Source of the DNA: an uncultured Treponema sp.
GTDB taxonomy: Bacteria > Spirochaetota > Spirochaetia > Treponematales > Treponemataceae
Assembly: GCF_945873775.1 (NCBI RefSeq)
Contig: NZ_CAMCEC010000016.1
Span: forward strand, 1 to 52,741
Length of the DNA: 52,741 nt
Reading direction: 5' to 3'
In this document: positions 25,590-32,016 of the stretch, in pieces
How positions within the stretch are numbered: the stretch's first letter is position 1
Layout: each line of letters opens with the position of its first letter
Position numbers and translations under genes: made by a program
The notes under the pieces: model-generated
Databases searched by the model: none
What the model saw: the letters and a program-made list of their open reading frames with translations, nothing else
What the model was told of the DNA's origin: nothing

Positions 25590-26609
25590 TTAAAGAATTT
25601 TATAGTCATGACCTTCAGCCGACTCAAAAATCTTTACAGAGCAGCTTTCCATCGTAACATTTTCGCAGAAATCCGCAATATTCATTGAGCAAGGAGAAAG
25701 CAAATCGTCCGGGTTGTAAGAAGTTTCAACAATGCTTTCTTCATTTTCACTTGCAAGCCGGCTAAAAGCTCCGTTTAGGCTTACAATATCTTTTACTGCG
25801 GAAAAAAGATGCATTTTGTTTTTTTCTTCAAACTTTTGCTTTAAGAACAAAAGCTGAAGTTTTTCAATAGCCTTGTGTCCTGCAAGCTCCGGGTCAAAAC
25901 CAGTTTCAAACGAGCAGTTACTGCAAAGTTGAAATTCCTCAAAATCAGAAAAAAATGAAGAGGCTTCTATTTTAAGCGCGTTTATTACACTACAAAACCA
26001 AGGCACTGCCCTTCCCGCGGAATAAAAAGTCTTGCAGGCAAACGCCATTCCTCTTGAAAAATCAAGGTCTTTGGAAGAATAAATTCCAGTTGGCTTTGGC
26101 TCGAGATACGGTTTTTCTTCAAGCTGCGGAAAATCAATGTGGTTTGGATAAAGCGAAACTGCAAAATCAAGGCGGCTTCTAAAGTTTTTAAAAGTGTCGC
26201 CAGTTTTCATTCCCCAGTCCATATTGAAGCCGAATACAAGTCCAGCTTCATTTAAAAGCCGGGCTTTCTGCGAATAAAATTTCTTGTCAAATAAAAGCGC
26301 GCCGTTTTTTTCTGTTCCGCAAAAAGGAATTTCCAAGGAACAGTATATTTCTTGAAATTCCTGAACAAGTGTTTTATCAAGAATTTCAGGAGAAACTAAA
26401 ATTGAAACAAAAAGTTCCGGGCAGAACTTTTTTATCTGGCTTACAAGGCGAAGAATTCCGTTTTTATCGCGCGAAAACTGCCTGTCGGAAATGGAAAGTT
26501 CTGTGATTCCTTGCCTTGAAAATTCCGGGAGAGTTTCAAATATTTTTTTTATCGAAAAGACAGAAAGAGACGCCTTAGAGGATTGCAATTCCGTGCTTCT
26601 CACATTCAT
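25590..26609 (-). CDS. Radical-SAM-barrel-like protein lacking the CX3CX2C motif
   Basis: A 339-residue protein. LSISDRQFSRDKNGILRLVS, then FCPELFVSILVSPEIL, LEIPFCGTEKNG and LNEAGLVFGFNMDWGMKTGD resemble the later strands of the TIM barrel in B12-binding-domain radical SAM enzymes (DUF4080-like), including the DxxF and polar end-of-barrel motifs. The N-terminal part with the cobalamin domain and the CX3CX2C cluster motif is absent, so this is either a degenerate, non-radical relative or a spirochaete-specific remnant. The C-terminus has scattered Cys (LCSNCS, LSPCSMN). It overlaps the end of asnA by 35 bp, which is unusually long and suggests coupling. The function is not assigned. Confidence 0.6.
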   Translation of the reverse strand: MNVRSTELQSSKASLSVFSIKKIFETLPEFSRQGITELSISDRQFSRDKNGILRLVSQIKKFCPELFVSILVSPEILDKTLVQEFQEIYCSLEIPFCGTEKNGALLFDKKFYSQKARLLNEAGLVFGFNMDWGMKTGDTFKNFRSRLDFAVSLYPNHIDFPQLEEKPYLEPKPTGIYSSKDLDFSRGMAFACKTFYSAGRAVPWFCSVINALKIEASSFFSDFEEFQLCSNCSFETGFDPELAGHKAIEKLQLLFLKQKFEEKNKMHLFSAVKDIVSLNGAFSRLASENEESIVETSYNPDDLLSPCSMNIADFCENVTMESCSVKIFESAEGHDYKIL

Positions 26610-27612
26610 TTATCATGGAATCCGGCCAAATGCTGACCTGAGTTTCCCCGATATGGGCTTTGCGCAAAAAGTACATGCATAAGCGCGACTGTCCGATTCC
26701 GCCGCCCATTGTCTGAACAAGAGAACCGCTCAAAAGCTTTTTATGGAAATCAAGTTCCGCACGCTCCGGGCATCCGCGTTCCTTAAGCTGGGCAACCAAA
26801 GATTCCTTGGAAACTCTTATTCCCATGGAAGAAAGTTCCATTGCCTGATTCAAAACAGGATTCCAGACCAAAAGGTCGCCGTTAAGTCCTGTGTGTCCGT
26901 CACCGCTTTCTGTAATCCAGTCGTCATAGTCTGGAGCGCGTCCGTCATGGATTGAGCCGTCCGGGAGTTTTCCGCCGATTCCTATTACAAAAATCGCTCC
27001 GTGCTTTTTGCAGAATTCGTTTTCACGCTCTTTTGGAGTGAGCTTTGGATAAAGCCTGTACAAATCATCTGAATACACAAAAGTAATTTTCGGCGGAAGA
27101 ATCGGAGTGATTTCTTCGTATCTGTCATAGACAAAAAATTCAGTCTGCTTAAGAACTCTGTAAATCCGCTCAACAGACTCGCGCAGGAACATTACATTTC
27201 TGTCGTTTTCATCGATGTGCATTTCCCAGTCCCACTGGTCAACATAAAGCGAATGAAGATTGTCCAAAGTTTCGTCCGCGCGGATAGCGTTCATGTCTGT
27301 GTAGATTCCAAATCCGCAGCCAAGCCCAAGTTCGGAAACTTTCAGACGCTTCCATTTTGCAAGCGAATGGACAATTTCCATCTGGGTATCTTCCATGTCT
27401 TTTACAGGGAACTTTACAGGCCGCTCAACTCCGTTCAAGTCATCGTTTATTCCAGTGCCTGATTTTACAAACAAAGGAGCTGTAACTCTTGTAAGCCCAA
27501 GCTCCGTGGAAAGCGCAAGCTGAAAAAAATCCTTCAGCAAAACAATAGCTTTTTCAGTTTCCTTTACGCTAAGCAAAGGCTTGTAATTTTCTGGAATATA
27601 CAAATCAGGCAT
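26575..27612 (-). CDS. asnA: Aspartate--ammonia ligase AsnA
   Basis: A 345-residue AsnA-type asparagine synthetase, a class II aminoacyl-tRNA-synthetase-like enzyme that makes asparagine from aspartate, ammonia and ATP. PDLYIPENYKPLLSVKETEK at the N-terminus, LTRVTAPLFVKSGTGINDDL, VHSLAKWKRLKV, YVDQWDWE and the closing GGGIGQSRLCMYFLRKAHIG are all family signatures. The length is typical. ACGGAG 6 nt before the ATG is a good ribosome binding site. It heads a two-gene unit with the radical-SAM-like gene. Confidence 0.96.
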   Translation of the reverse strand: MPDLYIPENYKPLLSVKETEKAIVLLKDFFQLALSTELGLTRVTAPLFVKSGTGINDDLNGVERPVKFPVKDMEDTQMEIVHSLAKWKRLKVSELGLGCGFGIYTDMNAIRADETLDNLHSLYVDQWDWEMHIDENDRNVMFLRESVERIYRVLKQTEFFVYDRYEEITPILPPKITFVYSDDLYRLYPKLTPKERENEFCKKHGAIFVIGIGGKLPDGSIHDGRAPDYDDWITESGDGHTGLNGDLLVWNPVLNQAMELSSMGIRVSKESLVAQLKERGCPERAELDFHKKLLSGSLVQTMGGGIGQSRLCMYFLRKAHIGETQVSIWPDSMINECEKHGIAIL

Positions 27613-27644
27613 TTTAGTCTCCGTACATGAACTTATTTACCCTA

Positions 27645-27780
27645 AACTTCGAGCTTTGATAAAAATAACTGTTTAAATGTCATTCACGTGCTTGACACGG
27701 GAATCGGTTGTAAATTTTCAACAGATTATCGGGTCTAGCCCGATAATGACATTAAATTACCAAACTCGAATTTCAAGTTA
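27645..27780. repeat. Palindromic MITE-like element, copy B
   Basis: Core TGTCATT (27678) to AATGACA (27745), with hairpin arms around CTTGACACG and GGTCTAGCC. The outer arms are related (TTCGAGCTTTG on the left, CAAACTCGAA on the right). It fills the gap between galT and asnA and may double as a terminator of galT or a block to read-through. Confidence 0.8.
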
Positions 27781-27797
27781 TTTAGAATCTCCACATA

Positions 27798-29306
27798 CTA
27801 CAACGATTTTATAAATTTTTCAAATGCTTTTTTGCCTGTTGGATTCCTTTTGTAAACGCCGGCGTCTTCAAGAACTTTTGCAAACACAATTCCAACTTCG
27901 TCCTGAAGGATTTTTCCAACATTGTCTTTTGTTATGCTGCTGTACTTTGGAACAAATGATTTTACCCAGTCGTAATGCTTTCCAAGAACTTCATCCGCGC
28001 TAAAGTCTGTTCCGCTCAAAACAGCATCTTCCAAGCCCGCAAGTTCCTTTTTAAGCCTTGATGGAAGAACCGCAAGCCCCATAACTTCAATAAGCCCGAT
28101 GTTTTCCTTTTTTATGTGGTGAAGCTCTGCGTGCGGATGGAACACACCAAGCGGATGTTCGGCAGTGGTTATGTTGTTGCGCAAAACCAAGTCCAGCTCG
28201 AATTTTCCGTTTTTCATGCGGGCAATCGGCGTGATTGTGTTGTGCTTTTCGCCGTCAGTTTCAGCAAAGATAAATGCGTCCTCGTCTGAATACGCCCTCC
28301 ACTTTTCAAGAATCTTGTCAGCAAGAAGGCAGACTTTTTCAGCGTCGTTTCCGTCCAGGCGGATTACGCTCATCGGCCACTTTACGATTCCGCATTCAAC
28401 GTCCTCAAAGCCTGCGACAGTGAATTTTTCTTCAACTGGAGCCTTTGCCATAGGGAACTCGTAGTTTCCGCCCTGAAAATGGTTGTGTGAAAGAATTGAG
28501 CCGCCAACAATCGGCAAGTCGGCATTGCTTCCGATTATATAGTGCGGAAAAAGCTTTATAAAGTCAAAAAGATAGCGGAACGTTTGCGGGCAGATTTTCA
28601 TTGGCTCGTGCTCGTAGCTAAAGACAATGCAGTGCTCGTTGTAATAGACATAAGGCGAATACTGAAGCCCGAACATTCTTCCGTTCAGCTCAACAGGAAT
28701 AATTCTGTGTGTCTGGCGCGCGGCATGGTTTACGCGTCCTGCATAGCCTTCATTTTCCTTGCACAAAAGACAGGCTGGATAACCGCCCTGCTTTGCGTTG
28801 CGTGCTGCTGCGATTGCCTTTGGGTCTTTTTCAGGCTTTGAAAGGTTGATTGTAATGTCGATGTCGCCGTATTCTGTGCTTGCCTTCCATTTTAAGTCCT
28901 TGCAGACTCTGTAGCGGCGTATATAGTCAGTGTCCTGGCTGAATTTATAATACCAGTCTGTCGCTTCCTTTGCGGATTTCTTATAAAGAGAGTTGAATTC
29001 AGCCTGAACTTCTGAAGGGCGTGCAACAAGGCAAGACATAATCTTTGTGTCGAACAAGTCGCGGTAAACAATGCTGTCTTCTATGAACTTTTTTTCAACA
29101 GCGTAGTCCAAAAGGGTTTTTAGAATATTTTCAAGCTCGCAAACTTCTACGGAAGGAACAAATTCCGCCTGCTTCTCGTTTTCAAATCCATCGAGCGCAA
29201 AAAGCTCAAGCAAACGGTTCTTTGTATAAACAACATCATCTTTTTTGATGAGACCAGTTGCAAGACCATAGCCTGCAAGGGAATTAATAGATTCGTAAAT
29301 ATTCAT
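27798..29306 (-). CDS. galT: UDP-glucose--hexose-1-phosphate uridylyltransferase (class 2)
   Basis: At 502 residues this is the long Firmicutes-type GalT of the Leloir pathway, which swaps UMP between UDP-glucose and galactose-1-phosphate. ILSHNHFQGG contains the His-X-His active-site region of this class, preceded by YPACLLCKENEGYAGRVNH with the conserved Cys pair. LGVFHPHAELHHIKKENIGL and VLPSRLK match the C-terminal domain. It supplies or recycles sugar nucleotides, possibly for the surface glycans encoded elsewhere in the window. A TTGACA-17-TAAAAT promoter ends 6 nt before the ATG. Confidence 0.95.
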   Translation of the reverse strand: MNIYESINSLAGYGLATGLIKKDDVVYTKNRLLELFALDGFENEKQAEFVPSVEVCELENILKTLLDYAVEKKFIEDSIVYRDLFDTKIMSCLVARPSEVQAEFNSLYKKSAKEATDWYYKFSQDTDYIRRYRVCKDLKWKASTEYGDIDITINLSKPEKDPKAIAAARNAKQGGYPACLLCKENEGYAGRVNHAARQTHRIIPVELNGRMFGLQYSPYVYYNEHCIVFSYEHEPMKICPQTFRYLFDFIKLFPHYIIGSNADLPIVGGSILSHNHFQGGNYEFPMAKAPVEEKFTVAGFEDVECGIVKWPMSVIRLDGNDAEKVCLLADKILEKWRAYSDEDAFIFAETDGEKHNTITPIARMKNGKFELDLVLRNNITTAEHPLGVFHPHAELHHIKKENIGLIEVMGLAVLPSRLKKELAGLEDAVLSGTDFSADEVLGKHYDWVKSFVPKYSSITKDNVGKILQDEVGIVFAKVLEDAGVYKRNPTGKKAFEKFIKSL

Positions 29307-29312
29307 ACCGCA

Positions 29313-29341
29313 ATTTTAAAATGATTTTCCCCAGCTGTCAA
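29313..29341 (-). promoter_or_regulatory. Promoter abutting the galT start codon
   Basis: On the - strand a perfect TTGACA (29341-29336), 17-bp spacer and TAAAAT (29318-29313), then 6 nt to the ATG. The mRNA is probably leaderless. Confidence 0.7.
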
Positions 29342-29396
29342 ACAGACTTTCACCAATGCGCGCAATCAGTTGCTCAAAAGACATTATTGCTTCACC

Positions 29397-29475
29397 TGTC
29401 ATTATCCGGCTTGACCGGATAATCCATGAAAATTTGCAGCGAAATAGATTGCCGGGTCTATCCCCGGCAATGACA
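29397..29475. repeat. Palindromic MITE-like element, copy C
   Basis: TGTCATT (29397) to AATGACA (29469), enclosing hairpins around TATCCGGCTTGACCGGATA and TGCCGGGTCTATCCCCGGCA. It shares its ends and layout with copies A and B. It lies between galT and the fold-back element. Confidence 0.8.
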
Positions 29476-29495
29476 AAAAAGCTTGGCATTCAGGC

Positions 29496-29680
29496 TAAAT
29501 AAATGCCGGAACGGAAGCGAAAAAGCAGAATTGGCGTAATTTGCTGTTTTTTTTTGCCGCATGGCATACAAGGAAATAACAAAGAGTTTCGAATAGAAAA
29601 TCTTTGTTATTTCTTCCAACAAAAAAAATTGCAACCCTAGCCAATTATGATTTTCCGCTGAAAGTGCAGGCATTTATTTA
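29496..29680. repeat. 185-bp fold-back element
   Basis: TAAATAAATGCC (29496) is exactly inverted as GGCATTTATTTA (29669). Further in, AGCGAAAAAGCAGAATTGGC pairs imperfectly with the complement of GCCAATTATGATTTTCCGCT. At the centre, GAAATAACAAAGA (29573) is exactly inverted as TCTTTGTTATTTC (29601) around 15 nt. No ORF is evident and no clear target duplication was found. It could be a MITE or a long structured RNA. The gap 29307-29731 otherwise holds repeat copy C and two promoters. Confidence 0.7.
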
Positions 29681-29692
29681 CTTTGAAAATGG

Positions 29693-29720
29693 TTGACATA
29701 CACGCTTTTAGAATTAAAAT
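29693..29720 (+). promoter_or_regulatory. Promoter of the secreted nuclease gene
   Basis: TTGACA at 29693-29698, a 16-bp spacer and TAAAAT at 29715-29720, 11 nt before the ATG, with no Shine-Dalgarno sequence between. The leader can be only about 4-5 nt. Confidence 0.6.
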
Positions 29721-29731
29721 AGCTTTTCTGT

Positions 29732-30574
29732 ATGAACTTTAAGCATAAAATAATCCTTGTTTCCCTGCACATTTTGCTTGCGGCATCAGTTTTTCCGCAA
29801 GAAATATCAGAACTGGAAATTCCGCGCTGCCCTGCAACTATTTGCGGTGAAAATGGAGGCGACCATGAAGTCCACAAATATTCGGGGTTTTCACTGTGCT
29901 TTAGAAACAGATACAAGGACGCAGAATGGGTAAGCTACACGCTCACACAGGAAAAGCTCATAAAAAACGCCCGGCGGACAAACAAATTCATTGAAGACAA
30001 GAATATTTCAACAGGAAGCGCGAAACTTTCAGACTACAAGGCAAGCGGATACGACAGAGGGCATCTTGCTCCGGCAGCAGACATGGCTTGGAGCGAGCAA
30101 AGTGAAAACGAAAGCTTTTTGATGAGCAACATGACGCCGCAAGTTCCGCAGTTCAACAGGGGAATCTGGAAAGAGCTTGAAGCCCAAGTCAGAAAATACG
30201 CGCAAAGCCTTGACTTTCTGATTGTAGCGACAGGCCCGGTTCTTGAAAAACAGCCTGAAGAATACAGCTCCATAGGGCAAAGCAAAGTCTGTGTTCCAGA
30301 ATACTTTTACAAAGTCCTTCTTTCAAAAGACAAAGACGGAAACTGGCAGTCAATAGGCTTTATACTTCCCAACGAAAAGAGCGAGCAGGATATTTTCTCG
30401 TACAAAGTCTGCGTAAACGAAGTGGAAGAAAGATGTGGCATAGACTTTTTCAGCGCGCTAGACGATTCCATTGAAGAAGAAGTTGAAAGCCAGACAGAAA
30501 ATATATTTACACAAGATTACCCAGTCAAGCCGGATAATGGCAATATGAACAAGCAGGAGCAAACCAGGCAATAA
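29732..30574 (+). CDS. Secreted DNA/RNA non-specific endonuclease (NucA/EndA-like)
   Basis: A 280-residue beta-beta-alpha-metal nuclease with a signal peptide (HKIILVSLHILLAASVFPQ, cleavage near residue 22). The catalytic DRGH is at residues 108-111 in SGYDRGHLAPAADM, and SNMTPQVPQFNRGIW holds the Mg-binding Asn (N142) in the usual NxxPQxxxxNxxxW context. Such enzymes degrade extracellular nucleic acid for nutrition, or degrade host NETs. The last 30 codons run into a palindromic-repeat half element (30515-30543), so the C-terminal QDYPVKPDNGN residues are encoded by repeat DNA. The protein may have been shortened or extended by that insertion. Confidence 0.9.
   Translation: MNFKHKIILVSLHILLAASVFPQEISELEIPRCPATICGENGGDHEVHKYSGFSLCFRNRYKDAEWVSYTLTQEKLIKNARRTNKFIEDKNISTGSAKLSDYKASGYDRGHLAPAADMAWSEQSENESFLMSNMTPQVPQFNRGIWKELEAQVRKYAQSLDFLIVATGPVLEKQPEEYSSIGQSKVCVPEYFYKVLLSKDKDGNWQSIGFILPNEKSEQDIFSYKVCVNEVEERCGIDFFSALDDSIEEEVESQTENIFTQDYPVKPDNGNMNKQEQTRQ
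30515..30543. repeat. Half palindromic element inside the nuclease 3' end
   Basis: GATTACCCAGTCAAGCCGGATAATG resembles the right half (GATT...GTCAAGCCCG...AATGACA) of the MITE-like family, with a degraded final AATGGCA. It is translated as part of the nuclease C-terminus. The matching left half is at 30748-30775, so the pair flanks the second 23-bp array. Confidence 0.55.
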
Positions 30575-30596
30575 CAAGTCTTGACTAAACTGTTAT

Positions 30597-30701
30597 TTTC
30601 ATATTTGACACTCTAACATTGCCGTATTGGACTCCATAACACGTCCATATTGGACTGTCCAATACGTCCATACTGGACACCCTAATATGCTCTTATTTGA
30701 C
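30597..30701. repeat. Five-unit 23-bp tandem array of dyads, second locus
   Basis: Cores ending in GAC occur at 30609, 30632, 30655, 30678 and 30701, exactly 23 bp apart. The arms change together: TCA..TGA, CCGTATTGG, TCCATATTGGA, TCCATACTGGA, TCTTATTTGA. The 10-bp linkers share the pattern AAYAY. The period and architecture equal those of the array at 12123-12227, although the sequence differs. It is bordered by two copies of TTGACTAAACTGT (30581 and 30738). Confidence 0.75.
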
Positions 30702-30747
30702 AGGTTAATATTCCTAAAATTTATACACCCGCAATTTTTGACTAAAC

Positions 30748-30775
30748 TGTCATTCCCGCACTTGATGCGGGAATC
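30748..30775. repeat. Half palindromic element upstream of the CapA-like gene
   Basis: TGTCATTCCCGCACTTGATG followed by CGGGAATC forms one perfect hairpin and equals the left half of the MITE-like family. It lies 25 nt before the -35 of the next gene. The gap 30575-30837 otherwise holds the 23-bp array and a promoter. Confidence 0.7.
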
Positions 30776-30800
30776 CGTAAGCTGATGATAATGATAAAAA

Positions 30801-30829
30801 TTGCAATTTTCAGAAGTTGACTATATAAT
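30801..30829 (+). promoter_or_regulatory. Promoter abutting the CapA-like lipoprotein gene
   Basis: TTGCAA at 30801-30806, a 17-bp spacer and a perfect TATAAT at 30824-30829, only 8 nt before the ATG. The predicted start point is at or next to the start codon. Confidence 0.7.
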
Positions 30830-30837
30830 TTCTATTA

Positions 30838-32016
30838 ATGAAAAGAGTGTTTATTAGTGCGATTTTTCTAGCCGGACTGCTGCTTGCTTCGTGCGAATCT
30901 TCCAAAGTAGAAGAGCCTGCCGTAAATGAATTTGAAATAAAAGAAGACGAGCTTGTTACATCTCAAAATTTTCTGGACGGAAAGCTTCTGCTTACTTTTG
31001 CAGGCGACATAATGGCGCATTCCGAAAACACAAGGGGAAACTTTCACGACATTTACACGGAAATTGAAGACATTGTAAGGCAAGCAGACTTTTCATTTGC
31101 TAACTTGGAAACTTCCGTGGACAACAAAAAAGACTATTCTTCATACCCGCGGTTCAGCGTAAAGGAAAGCTATGCAGATGCCGCAATCGAAGCCGGATTC
31201 AACGTGTTCAGCCTTGTAAACAACCACTGCAATGACTATGGGAAAGCCGGGCTTGAGTCCACGCGCAAATACTTTGAAAAAAAGCAGAGCCAGCTCAACG
31301 CGCAGAACAAGGAGCTTTATTTTGCCGGAATCAAGAAAAACAAGGGAGAGCAAATAGAGTTCATTCCGATTGAAAAAGACGGCTGGAAAATTCTTTTTGC
31401 CGCGGTAACAGAGCTTGCAAACCAATGGCTAGACACTGAGTACTTTGACTTTCTTAAGCCGACACAAAAAGAGCGAGAGAAATTCCTTGAGCTTATAAAG
31501 CAGAAAAAAGCCGAATGCGACTTGCTGATTTTAAGCTTTCACTGCGCGGAAGAAGAATATGTTTTGACCATTGCTGAAAATCAAAAAAAATTTTATCATG
31601 CACTTATTGATTCTGGCGTTGACGTTCTTTGGATAAACCATCCGCACGTTGCAAAAGACTGGGAGCTTATAACTTTTGATGGAGTTCCTAGAAAAATTAT
31701 TTTCTATGCAATGGGAAACACAATCAGCGGGCAAAGAAGAAATCCTGAATTTTCAAATCCAGCCAACAGACGGGAATACACCGGGGACGGCTACATTTCG
31801 CAAGTTGCCTTTGAAAAAGATTCCGGCGGAGCAAAAATTACCTGGGTGAATCCAGTTCTTGTTACAACGCTGATTACAGATGAGAAATATTTCGTCATAA
31901 AAAAGCTGAATGATGAATTTCTAAATACACTGGAAGAAACTTCAAAATGGAAACCGTATCTTTCAGAAAGAAAAAAACTTATGGAACAAATAAAAGGAAA
32001 AACTAGATGTCAATAA
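30838..32016 (+). CDS. CapA/PgsA-family lipoprotein (calcineurin-like metallophosphatase fold)
   Basis: A 392-residue lipoprotein: MKRVFISAIFLAGLLLASC is a type II signal with lipobox LASC (Cys at 19). The mature part has the CapA-family metal motifs in order: LTFAGDIMAH, FANLETSVD, LVNNHCNDYG, ILSFHCAEE and WINHPHVAKDWE. CapA/PgsA proteins take part in capsule or poly-gamma-glutamate synthesis or export; no capB/C partner is visible here, so the substrate is unknown. It overlaps the helicase gene by 10 bp. It probably resides in the periplasm or on the outer surface. Confidence 0.85.
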   Translation: MKRVFISAIFLAGLLLASCESSKVEEPAVNEFEIKEDELVTSQNFLDGKLLLTFAGDIMAHSENTRGNFHDIYTEIEDIVRQADFSFANLETSVDNKKDYSSYPRFSVKESYADAAIEAGFNVFSLVNNHCNDYGKAGLESTRKYFEKKQSQLNAQNKELYFAGIKKNKGEQIEFIPIEKDGWKILFAAVTELANQWLDTEYFDFLKPTQKEREKFLELIKQKKAECDLLILSFHCAEEEYVLTIAENQKKFYHALIDSGVDVLWINHPHVAKDWELITFDGVPRKIIFYAMGNTISGQRRNPEFSNPANRREYTGDGYISQVAFEKDSGGAKITWVNPVLVTTLITDEKYFVIKKLNDEFLNTLEETSKWKPYLSERKKLMEQIKGKTRCQ

